Positions 22,225 through 32,139 of a DNA stretch of 64,000 bases are shown one piece after another. The stretch spans positions 1 through 64,000 of the forward strand of contig NW_027417066.1 of the NCBI RefSeq assembly GCF_009905375.1, in the 5' to 3' direction. Under the pieces are notes generated by a model. That model was not told the DNA's origin. It made no database searches and worked only from the letters and a program-made list of their open reading frames with translations. The position numbers were made by a program, and so were the translations under genes. Source of the stretch: Apium graveolens. Its lineage: Eukaryota; Streptophyta; Magnoliopsida; Apiales; Apiaceae. Position 1 is the first letter of the stretch. The number at the start of each line of letters is the position of its first letter.

Positions 22225-24133
22225 TACTTGCGAAAAGTTTTTAATTCGTTTATGTGTTTAACTGTTTTCGATATATGAGCATGTACGTGATTCACCATGA
22301 TTTGATATTGATATAATATGCTTATATATGTATGGTTTTGAATATATGATATTCATGTGAGTTGTATAATCATAAGATGATTATGTAATCTGTATATATA
22401 CTGATATATACATGACTTATGTTTGTTCTAATTATGAGAATCATATTAGATATGGATTCTGAATTGGCTGCTGCAGATTTGCTGAAATCTGGGTCTGGTG
22501 TCCGATTTACGCAAACGAATACCCTATTTCGTAGGTAAACGAGCGTCTGAACAAAACTGATAGTTAAAGCTATCAACGACTCATCTGTAAGGCGTTTGAC
22601 GTCGTTTACTACCCGTAAACAGTGATTTCTTGTTTTTCTGATTTGATTCTGATTTTTCTGATTTTTGTCATATTTTTTTTTATGATTAGATCATGGATAA
22701 TATGATATGTTAAGATCAGATTATGTGTTTTAACATGCTTTTATGTGTTGTATGAGCATGGTGGATGGTTATAGCATTTCGACCTTAGTGTAATGGTTTT
22801 GGTTTTGGTTTTAAATATGACTTGCATGTCTTCAATCTTTGTAATCATAAATCTCGAATGTAACTCGAGTTATTCTTGTAAGTTCATTAGATTAGTTTTA
22901 CTTTCAATCATGTAATGTAATTGAAGACTCAAGAAGGCTATCCAATGGAGGTGATACAAAGAAGAAGACGAGGCATACAAGAAGTCTAAACAAAGAAGAA
23001 GACTTATGTAATAAGTAGTTGTATTTATTTCCATCACCATATTAGATTGACCTTGATCTTTATCCTGAGCTTGATAAAGATCACATAGGATGGGGCCATA
23101 ACCAAACACATTTACTTTATTGCACTTTACATTTACTTGTTTATTTAATTTTATATATGAGATATATGCATATGTTTACCATGCGATGATAGATTTAGGT
23201 GAACTGAAATCAATATAAGGTATGCTCTAGAAAATCTAGAATAGGAATCATTTATTGACTTAACAATAAATATTATGAATATGATTATGAGATTCTTGTG
23301 TTTATGAAACACGTAATTGAATATGAATTTTCAATATTGAGAGAAAGGATGATTCTGTCAACAACAGATTTCTATCTGTAAGAAAGGGTTATTAAGTGAC
23401 GCCTCTTGACAATGCTCCACCCGATCTGGGAATCATCTGATTATCGATTATTGATTTGAAATATTTAATTTAAAAGGAAGAATCTCTTTATAATATGATT
23501 ATGATTTTAACGTAATATAATCCCTCTGAAATTAAATAATATCAAGTAATAATTGGCCAATGACACAACGGGCTTGTGTCGGTCATAGCCTTCCAACATG
23601 GTAGAAAATGGTTCTTATTTTTAAATCATTGTCGTTTCGTGCTACAGCCGAGGGCTTTGATTTCGAAATAAGAAATACATGTCTATTACATAGAGATGTG
23701 TACATTGAATTAGAATCTAAAGGTCGGTACGTGCTACCGCTGTGGGCCATTGGAGACTGATTCAATTGTACGAAATGTTGGGTTAGACTTGACTTAGAAT
23801 ATTGAGTTTGTCGTGCCACAGCCGTGACTCAATTATTCAAGAGGCTAAACTTATATTAGGGAATAACATAAGATGTAATTGACAAAAGTTGTCTGCCTAT
23901 TGAACATCACATGACGTTTCGTGCCACAGCCGAGGTTGTGTGATGGAATGTAGGATCCCTATTCCCACTAGCATTATCAATGCTTAATTTTCACTTAGGG
24001 GTTGAAAAAATTAGATAAACTAGTGGGAGACACTTATGAATAAAGACCCGATTCATATAGTGTTTTGAAATGAAATTAAATATTTGCTAAGTGTTGTTAT
24101 GTGTTTATCATTTACAGATTTACTATATTCGTC
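22225..24133 (+). other. Untranslated leader of element K
   Basis: This is about 1.9 kb between the PBS and the gag start with no credible ORF. It carries a series of GCCACAGCCG repeats (23633-23935). It ends with ttatcatttacag shortly before the gag ATG, which resembles a 3' splice site, so part of the leader could be an intron. That is inference. Confidence 0.5.
23633..23935 (+). repeat. Four spaced copies of CGTGCCACAGCCGAGG-like motif in the leader of K
   Basis: Copies are at 23633-23654 (gtttcgtgctacagccgagg), 23726-23746 (variant with ctaccgctgtggg), 23809-23828 (tgtcgtgccacagccgtgac) and 23916-23935 (gtttcgtgccacagccgagg). Spacing is 83-107 bp and the intervening sequence is not obviously repeated. 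A role in RNA packaging or dimerisation is possible but not shown. Confidence 0.7.
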
Positions 24134-25330
24134 ATGTCTTCTGCACTATCACTCCGGAGCATACTAGATGCTAACAAGTTGACTGGTCCTAATTTAGCTT
24201 TTTGTTTTCACTGTAACAAGTTGGGGCACTGGAAGAGGAACTGCAAGGTTTACCTTGCAGAATTGAAGAAGAAGAAGGGTAGTAAGACTACTGCTTCTGA
24301 TTCAGGCATGTTCATGATCGAAATTAATAGGTCACTAGGTCAAATTTCTACTTGGGTATTAGATACCGCCTATGGTTCTCATATTTGCAATTCGTTGCAA
24401 GGACCAAAGGGAAGTAGGACTCTTGAAAAAGATGAGGTGATTCTACGTATGGGCAATGGAGCAAGGGTTGTGGCCATATCTGTAGGATCATTTAGTTTAC
24501 GTATGCCTACGGGTAAGACTATTATTTTGAATAATTGTTATTACGTTCCCTCTATTGTGAGGAATATTATTTCTATTCCTATGTTGGATGTGGATGGTTT
24601 TTCATTTATTATTAAGACTAATGAATGTTCTATTCTTAGAGATAATGTTCTTTTTGGACGTAGCATTTTAAATAATGGTCTGTATGTATGTGAAGTAGAG
24701 CATAATTTACTTCAGATTGAACAAACTAATAAAAAAAAACGAGATGATGAAAATATGACCTATTTATGGCACTGTAGGCTAGGTCATATTAGTGAAAATA
24801 GACCGCGAACATTGCATAAGGAAGGGTTACTTGACCCCTTTGATTTTGAATCATATCCTACATGCAAGTCTTGTCTATTGGGTAAAATGACCAAATCTCC
24901 ATTTAGTGGACATGGAGAGAGGGCTGCAGATTTGCTAGGATTGGCACACACAGATGTATGTGGACCAATGTCTACACAAGCCATGGGTGGATTTTCGTAC
25001 TTCATTACTTTCATAGATGATAGATCTAGATTCAGATATGTGTATTTGATGAAACACAAGTCTGAAGCCTTTTAAAAGTTCAAAGAATATAAACATGAAG
25101 TGGAGAAACAAACCAAACACAGTATTATAACTCTTCGATCAGATCGAGGTGGTGAATACTTAAATGGAGAGTTTCTAGATTATCTCAAAGAAAATGGTAT
25201 AGTCTCCAGTGGCCTCCTCCATATACTCCACAGTTAAATGGGATATCTGAAAGGAGAAATCGAACTTTGTTAGACATGGTTGGTCCATGATGAGCTATGC
25301 GAATCTTCCAGTATTCCTATGGGGTTATGC
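24134..25330 (+). pseudogene. gag-pol of element K, part 1: truncated gag, protease, integrase core
   Basis: The start MSSALSLRSILDANKLTGPN is a typical Copia Gag N-terminus, but it jumps directly to the zinc knuckle CFHCNKLGHWKRNC near 24192, in frame, so the capsid domain is deleted. Protease follows, with active site DTAY (Asp codon 24362-24364) where the family has DTG/DSG plus a small residue. GAG-pre-integrase (WHCRLGHIS, CKSCLLGKM) and integrase (HTDVCGP near 24947; SDRGGEY near 25140; ISERRN near 25245) come next. A TAA at 25073-25075 and later frame changes break it. Even with the stop repaired, the altered protease site and missing capsid would leave it inactive. Confidence 0.88.
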
Positions 25331-26533
25331 ATTGGAAACCTCAGCATATTTACTGAATAAGGTGCCTTCCAAATCTGTTCCTCAAACACCATATGAGATA
25401 TGGAAAGAAAGGAAACTGAGTCTTAAACACGTTAAGATTTGGGATGTCCAGCTTATGTCAAGAAAGTTGACCCAGATATGCTGGAATCTCGATCCGTAAA
25501 ATGTAATTTTGTGGGATATCCTAAAGAGACTTTGGCGTATTACTTTTACACCGATCATCGGGTATTTGTCACCAGACATGCTACCTTCTTGGAAAAGGAG
25601 TTTATCCTTGAAGGAAACAGTGGGAGCAAAATTGAACTTGATGAAGTTCAAGAAGCACAAACTACTACGGATCAAGTGGAAACACCAGTTCAGACTGAAC
25701 AACCTTCTGTGGAACAGCCCATTCGTAGGACAGGGAGAGTGTCTCTCCAACCTGAGAGGTATTATGGCCTTGTCATTAAGAATGACAATGAGTTGTCAAT
25801 CATTGATGATGACGACCTTATGACCTATAATGAGGCTATTAGTAGTGTTGACTCAAAGAAATGGCATAGTGTCATGAAATCCGAAATGGAATCTATGTAT
25901 ACCAACCAAGTATGGACTCTGGTTGAGGCGCCTGAAGGTGTTAAGCCTATTGGGTGCAAGTAGGTATACAAAAGAAAGATTGGAGCAGATGGCCAGGTGG
26001 AGACCTATAAGGCCAGGCTCTGGGCAAAAGGATTCAAACAAAGGCAAGGGATTGACTTTGATGAAACTTTTTCGCCTATAGCCCTGTTAAAATCAATTCG
26101 GATTTTGCTTGCGATTGCTGCTTACTACGACTATGATATCTGGAAAATGGACGTGAAAATGACCTTCCTCAATGGGGAACTTGAGGAGGAAGTGTATATG
26201 ACACAGCCAAAGGGTTTTCTTTCCAAGGGAAATGAACACCTAGTGTGTAAGCTGCTGCGAACCATATATGGTTTAAGGCAAGCTTCTCGTAGATGGAACA
26301 TCCATTTTGATGAGACAATCAAAGAGTTCGGTTTTATCAAAAACATTGATGAACCATGTGTCTACAAGAAGGTTAGTGGGAGCGCAGTAACATTTCTTGT
26401 ATTGTATGTGGATGACATACTTCTTATAGGAAATGATATACCGATGCTACAATCAGTCAAAGTATGGCTATCAAAATACTTCACCATGAAGGACTTGGGA
26501 GAAGCATCCTACATTCTCGGTATGAAGATCTAA
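25331..26533 (+). pseudogene. gag-pol of element K, part 2: integrase C-terminus and reverse transcriptase
   Basis: The open stretch 25439-25963 starts [18 protein letters not shown] and includes an acidic linker (ELDEVQEAQTTTDQ) and the start of RT (KWHSVMKSEMESMYTNQVW). A TAG near 25961 replaces an expected Trp before VYKRK. RT then reads on to 26533 with KMDVKMTFLNGELEEEVY and the catalytic YVDD at 26405-26416. The polymerase site is therefore intact although the gene is broken. Confidence 0.9.
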
Positions 26534-27047
26534 AGAGATAGATCTAGAAGAATGATAGGTCTTGCCAGGGTACATATATCCAGAAAGTGCTTAAAAGGTT
26601 TAGCAAGGAAAACTCCAAAAGAGGTCTCATACCGATGAGCCATGGAGTGTCCCTTTCCGAAAAATGTCTCCTAAGACACCTGAGGAAAGAGAGCGTATGA
26701 GTAAGATTCCTTATGCTTCAGCAATAGGATCTATCATGTACGCGATGTTGTGTACAAGGCCTGATGTTGCTTATTCTATTAGTGTGACGAGCAGATATCA
26801 GTCCAATCCAGGTGAAGACCACTAGAAAGCAGTGAAAAACATCCTTAAGTACTTGTGAATGACTCAGGATATTTTTCTTGTTTCTGGTGGTGAATCTGAG
26901 TTGAAAATAGAGGAGATGTCAACATCGAGAGAGTTGACACACATAACAATGTAGCAGACCCACTCACAAAGCCACTTTCTCAGAGTCACTTTGATCGTCA
27001 TAAAGACAAGATGGGTATTAGATACCAGAGTGATTGGCTTTAGTACA
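26534..27047 (+). pseudogene. RNase H remnant of element K with core deletion
   Basis: The connection region is readable in pieces (PEERERMSKIPYASAIGSIMYAM, CTRPDVAYSISVTSRYQSNP). After SGGESELKIE (about 26885-26908) the reading jumps to a C-terminal segment (about 26930-27045) with the conserved ADPLTKPLSQSHFDRH-type ending in another frame. The central RNase H sequence, with its catalytic Asp (normally YTDASF-like) and Glu, is missing, a loss of roughly 100 or more codons. Confidence 0.8.
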
Positions 27048-27057
27048 CGTGGGAGAT
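27048..27057 (+). promoter_or_regulatory. Polypurine tract of element K
   Basis: The short tract cgtgggagat lies directly before TGAAAGAG at the start of the 3' LTR. It is less purine-rich than those of I and II. Confidence 0.7.
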
Positions 27058-28763
27058 TGAAAGAGATATGTCCTAAGTCCAATCATGTATTAGGATTTAG
27101 GAATAACTTTTATGTAATCTGTTTTGATATCATTGATATTAATAAAAGACTTGTTTTGTTTTTATTGTGGGCTCTATCTATTTAAATGTTCAAATAAGAT
27201 ATACCACAGTTTAGAGTAAAGCTTTTTATGGATTGTGATGAGATCATAATAATGAGACCTAAAAGATGATAACTCTAAACTTAAATAGTTCCTGGTCATT
27301 GGATTACTAACTGGTAATTAATAATCCGCAAAGATCGGTACATACTATGCTTGCTTCATTATGAAGGATGTATGTTCTCATAGACATTTGTGTGGTGACA
27401 CTATAGCTAGTATGTAGGTGCTTATTACAGAATAAGTTCACTGAACATGACTCACACATCTGAACAACTGATGGAGTTCACTCACGTGTCAGCAGTTGTT
27501 CACATAGTGATAGTTGTACAAGTATCCTTAGACTTGAGGTCATCATAGTCATCTTGTGTACACTGAACTATGCTTTGGTTTAGTTCTTAGTCTCAAGGGA
27601 CAAATATAAGGGCTCTACTGGGTATAGGAATTTGTACACGAAGATAGTGTATGATCAATAAAGGATCTACCCCTTCCAGTGTAGGAAGAGAATGTTCAAT
27701 GCTGATCCACTTATGTTAGTTCAGGAATCTCTGGCCAGAGTGAATGAAATTAGAAAGGAGTTTCTAATTTACATTAAATAGAACTAAGCATAGTGAATGA
27801 GAAAGCAAGTGATTAAATAAGATAGGCTTGACACAAGTTCCATGCCTTGTATTTAATCGTGACATTGCAGGGTAGAAGGAATTAATTGTACGGTAACTAC
27901 TCACTGAATAGGTTCTTGGTATTCTAAGCTGTGAATTTGTATTATCCGGATAGTCGCGATATGCTGAGAAGTATCCCTCACGATGTAAAATAAATATGAT
28001 AAATTAATTAATCATATTTAATGAATTAGAGAATTTATATAAATAATGATAAAATAGTTTTATTATTATTTATTTCTACTATCGGCTTAATATTGAACCT
28101 ACAGGGTCACACCATAAAAGAGAATGATTTAATGGTGGGGAAATTAATTAATAATGGCTGATAATTATTTATTTATGAAATAAATAATTAATTGGCATGT
28201 TTAATAATTGATTAAATGAGATTTAATTGATTATAAATTAATTAAGAAAAAGTTCTTAATATTAGTAATTAAGAATTTAATTTTTGGAAATTAAATCAAG
28301 TGAGAGAATTATTACTAAAGTGTTTAGAAAAAGAATTAATAATTAAAAGGTGCTTTAATTATTAGTGAGAATAATAAAGGTTTAATAATAATAATATTTT
28401 ATGGGAAAATTTTCAGCTGAAAATTTTGCCTATAAATATACTATTATAGACCCTATTTTTGCCTCAACCAAAAAGATTTACAAAACCCTAATTCTCTCCA
28501 TCTCCTCCTCCTTCATTACATCGTTTTCTTGGTGGATACCGGTGGAGTACTTCACACTTGAGGAGCAGCTGCTAAGGATCTCCGTTCATCATTTTTGGAT
28601 CGCCATTAAAGACCTCCATCTTTCCATTAACGTAAAGCTTCTTAAGGTAAACATACTGAACTACGAATTAAATATTATTTTTCGCATGGATCCTGCGGAG
28701 GGTTTCATTTTTCTAAGATTTAAATTTACGTTTTTGTTGCGTTTATGTGCTAAAAACCCTTCA
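27058..28763 (+). repeat. 3' LTR of element K
   Basis: It has the same 1706 bp and ends as 20506-22211, about 2% different, most differences being in the AT-rich part (27960-28420). The duplicate gaaac follows, then ORF3 of element I. The ORF at 28401-28916 is a fusion of LTR sequence with ORF3 and is not a real gene. Confidence 0.95.
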
Positions 28764-28768
28764 GAAAC

Positions 28769-30952
28769 TCCATCATGGATGCTACACAAGGAATTCTCAT
28801 ATCCACATCTCCAATCCACACTATTCAAGCTCATTTATGACACCCAAACAATAATTCAAGCATCCACTAATGCTAGCACCAAAAGACTACTTTTAGCCCA
28901 CCTGGAATCTCTATAATTGCACAAGATTTAAGCTCTCCAACAAAGTCAGATTGTGGATGCAATCAAGCAAGAAATTTCTAAAGTCAAATAAGACATTATA
29001 GCAAGGTTGGATGCCAGGTTTACAGGCACCACCATGACTGACATAGCTCAAAAGCTTAGAAAGGAAGCTGATTTGAACAGAAAGGTTGATGCCATGGACT
29101 CTAGACTGACAAATGTGGAGAAGTCACTGGCCAAGATACTTGAAAATCAGGAAGCTCAAACTACTCTGCTTCAACAGTTGGTGGCTGCACAACTCCCTAC
29201 CTCTACTCAACTTGATGCTAACAAAAAGGGGGAGAAAGACTCTATTATCCCAGTTAGCCAGGGGGAGTCAACAAGTGAGGGGGAGAAAATGCTTAAAAAT
29301 TCAAGTCAGTAAGGTGATTTTTCCAGCAATTGCCTTCACTAAGCCACAAGCTATGGATAGCATTGATCTAATCAATTTAGCAGTAGCAAAACTGGAATCA
29401 AATGAGAAATCTAAAAAGATTGATGTTGCAGCAGTTGAGCAAGAGCTGGATGCAAAATGGAGGAAGCTTGATGAAAACATCAAGAAGAAATTTGGTCCAA
29501 TTGAGAAGCAAGACAAGGTATTTTCTCACTTCTTCAAATTGAGACAAATTTTAGCAAATGAAATGAGCCTAGGGAACATGGAAAGGGGTCGACCCTCATC
29601 AATCAAGTCTCCAAAGGCCAGTGTGATTTTTCAACCAAAAAGGAATTATCCAAAGAATTCAGACAAAAATCCACTGGACCTATCTTATAAAAGCCCTAGG
29701 CCATATGAAAAGAAGCTGTTTGCAAGGTCTATTGCCTTATCCAAAGATCCCAGAGATACAGTGTCAAAGAACAAAATTACTAAGATCTACAGGAATGTTA
29801 AACTAATATGTGTGATGGTTGGACATCCACATTTTGCAGAAGCTAAGAAAGAAGAAAAAGTGAGGCTTAAACAACAACAAAAGCAAGCTGCTTTAGAAGC
29901 CAAAAACCTAGCCAAAAAGCCTGCAACCACAGAAATTACATTGCCTGCTGTGACATCTGAAAATCTGGGTGAAGGAAAGAAAGAAGAACCAAAGCAGATA
30001 AAAAGGAAGTTTAGATACAAGATGCATGGAAAGAGGAAGATAAATTTTTATAAAGACAAGGAAGACTACATGTCAGCCCAATCTACAACTTCAAGTCAAC
30101 CAGCCATTGCTACAGTGAAGGAGGCTGAATTCAAGGTTGATCCAAACATCACCTTTCATGGTGATCATGTTGTTCCAAAGGATAAACCTATAGATTGGGA
30201 CAACTTGCCTCTTCCTGATCTAAACCTCCTCATCTTTGCTAAACAAAGGAAGACAAAAGAAAGAGTGGTCAAAACAGTCAAGCCTACCAAGCTCAAATCC
30301 AAGCAAGTGGCCAAACCCAAACCTACTATCAACAAAGGAGATCAACTCTTCATATGTGACATCAAAGAATTCTCAGACATAAATCTCCATCTGAATGAGC
30401 TTGAAGAAGTCAGATCTATTGATGCCTACAAGCACCTTCCAGAGAGATTAGTTTTCAGGTATAGGGGTGGTAAAGAAATTACATGACCACTTCACAGAAT
30501 TCTCCATGAAGGCTACTCAACTCTAGTGACTGTCTTCTCCTCAATCAAGAAAAACTTTGGATTCAACATAGTAGCCAAGAAAATGGTACTAAAAAAGACT
30601 GAGGAGATAAGAAATAGCTGGAGAGGACCAAATGCACTCCCAAGAGTATTATCTATTCCCTTCACTAGAGATAGGGTGCATTTGAGGCCATACTGGATCA
30701 TGGAGTTCAAAGATGAAAAGAACATTAAAAGATTCTTCAGATTGGAAGATCAACTAAAGATTGCAAGCAATGAAACTCTAAAAGAAATACAAGAAAAGAT
30801 GGATCTAAAAAATAATGAAGAATCAAAATTTTACAGACAACTCCAAAACCAGATTGAAGAGAATGATGTGAAGCTGGGAAATAAGCTAAAGCAATCAAGG
30901 AAATGATCTCAATTTGCTCAGTCTAGAGGAACACCTTGAAAATGATCCGTAA
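28769..30952 (+). pseudogene. ORF3 of element I, part 3 (coiled-coil and Lys-rich C-terminal half)
   Basis: In one frame with stops, the region to 29312 encodes a coiled coil (DIAQKLRKEADLNRKVDAMD). After a frame change near 29310 a long frame runs to 30906 with one internal TGA at 30484-30486. It includes DSIDLINLAVAKLESNEKSK, a KFRYKMHGKRKINFYKDKED segment, Lys-rich linkers, IDWDNLPLPDLNLLIFAKQR and a compact C-terminal part (ILHEGYSTLVTVFSSIKKNF; FTRDRVHLRPYWIMEFKDE). A final shift gives LNLLSLEEHLENDP and TAA at 30950-30952. The SLEEHL end recurs in element II. The whole third ORF originally covered about 4.5 kb. The function is unknown. Basic, coiled-coil and apparently globular parts with no clear membrane segment argue against a fusion envelope. 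Confidence 0.7.
29225..29290 (+). repeat. Three PPT-like GGGGGAG motifs within ORF3 of element I
   Basis: aaagggggagaaag (29225-29238), cagggggagtcaac (about 29260-29273) and gagggggagaaaat (about 29277-29290) lie about 1.8 kb before the true PPT. They resemble the extra PPT-like motifs near the 3' LTR of II. Within coding sequence they give GE-rich peptides. Confidence 0.6.
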
Positions 30953-31100
30953 GACACTCTACAAATCTTTCTTTGTGAGAATTTTCAATAAACTACAGCA
31001 TTTGTAAATTTTAATGTACTATATCTCATTCTGTATTCATAGAGTGTTTTGTTATCTTTAAGTTTCTCTTAATTTATGGCTACAATTCTAGTAGACATAA

Positions 31101-31112
31101 ATTGGGGGAGAT
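31101..31112 (+). promoter_or_regulatory. Polypurine tract of element I
   Basis: attgggggagat lies immediately before TGTTAGGA of the 3' LTR and is the plus-strand primer site. The spacer from ORF3 (30953-31100) is AT-rich and otherwise featureless. Confidence 0.9.
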
Positions 31113-32139
31113 TGTTAGGAATATGTCATGTAATTGATGGTAACTTGAACAAAATACTTAGTAGATATTAGTTAAGTGAAATTATAGCTTTCAACGGATG
31201 ATCATTCTCAACATCTGTTGAAAGAGTAGCTTATGTACAATAAGACTAGTAGCACATTTCTGCATACTTGAATGGCTTAGTGAACTAGATGTTGTAGATT
31301 GTTCAAGTCATGTTAACTACTAGATTGATATGTAAGATAGGATGGTCAATTGTATATATTAGATACCTTGTAATCTTGTATAAGTGAAATAGAGTTAATT
31401 GCCAAAAGGATAGTCTCAACGGATGATTCGCAAAGCTCCAAAGGCTGATCAACATAAGTCTCGACGGATGATCAACCAAAGTTCTAACGGATGATCAATC
31501 TAAGTTCCAACAGATGTTCAAATTCAAAAGAGCAGTTGATAGTGACTTGACAGTCACATGCGTTGGATAGATGCAAATAGAATGTGGCAGCCTCTTTGAA
31601 GGTTTTAGAGAACAAAGAAGCATTTCCATTTCCATGCTAAATAGATGATATTCAAAGATGCTGGAAAGAGAAATGTAGCTGCATGAAGTTAGACTAGATA
31701 TATTTTATCATATTATCTTGTCTTTTTATCATGTAACTTGGTGATATATAAACCAAGAGTAGCAAGTTCAAAAGAATCCAAGTGAGTAAGCATTTTTCCA
31801 GAAAAATAGATATGGTAAAATCTGTTAAGAATTTCTCTGTTCTTGAACTCTCAACTTGTAAGCAGCTGTGAACAATTTTGTTACACAGAGTTCTCATCCT
31901 AATATATATCTCTGGTGGAAAAGTTCAATCTACCACATATTTTTTAAATACTTGTATTTATTTACTTTGTGCTTTGATTTCAATATTACTATCATTCCGC
32001 ACCTAGCTAAATCAAACACAGATATATATATATATATATATATATTTATAGAATAACAGTTCTTCAAATTTAAAAAAGAAACCAGAATTACATTCACCCC
32101 CCCTTCTCTAATTCTTGTTTAGATTTTTTTGGAATAACA
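31113..32139 (+). repeat. 3' LTR of element I (1027 bp)
   Basis: It runs from TGTTAGGAATATG to TTGGAATAACA. Its last 626 bp match the window start. It carries tcaacggatg-type motifs at 31191-31200, 31416-31425, 31461-31470, 31484-31493 and 31507-31516, a TATA box at 31745-31751 and a TA run at 32022-32045. The next five bases, atatt, should be the target-site duplicate. Confidence 0.92.

Larger units (their letters stand above)
20506..28763 (+). mobile_element. Element K: Ty1/Copia element with in-frame deletions in gag and RNase H
   Basis: Two 1706-bp LTRs (20506-22211 and 27058-28763) enclose a PBS, a 1.9-kb leader, a shortened gag-pol and a PPT. The target duplicate is gaaac (20501-20505 and 28764-28768). 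I count roughly 35 differences between the LTRs, about 2%. The order protease, integrase, RT places it in Copia, but its protein sequence and LTRs differ clearly from I and II. It interrupts ORF3 of element I and is independent of II. Gag lacks almost its whole capsid domain and RNase H lacks its core, so K could not have moved in this state without help. Confidence 0.92.
1..32139 (+). mobile_element. Element I: old sirevirus-like Ty1/Copia retrotransposon, 5' end outside window
   Basis: A Copia element whose 5' LTR is cut by the window start. The order is partial 5' LTR (1-626), tRNA-Met PBS (629-640), gag, protease, integrase, RT, RNase H, a large third ORF, PPT (31101-31112) and 3' LTR (31113-32139). 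Integrase lies before RT, which defines Copia. The long coiled-coil region after the gag zinc knuckle and the long ORF after pol suggest the sirevirus (SIRE) lineage. Three later insertions, J (4016-7743), II (11837-19311) and K (20506-28763), expand it to over 32 kb; without them it would be roughly 12.7 kb within the window. The LTRs differ by about 7-8% by eye, so it is the oldest of the four elements whose LTR pairs can be compared. All its ORFs carry stops or frameshifts. It sits inside Gypsy LTR C' (32140 onward). Its left target-site duplicate is outside the window. Confidence 0.9.

Noticed and set aside
21849..22244. 131-codon ORF with a twin at 28401-28916
   Set aside because: Both lie in the LTRs of K; the second is longer only because it runs into ORF3 of element I.
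23633..23935. Spaced repeats resembling a CRISPR array
   Set aside because: Only four imperfect short motifs with uneven spacing, inside a plant retrotransposon leader.
29113..30486. 457-codon ORF as an independent host gene
   Set aside because: It lies between the K insertion and the PPT and 3' LTR of element I, and its frame joins the other ORF3 pieces; its first about 65 codons are an out-of-frame reading.
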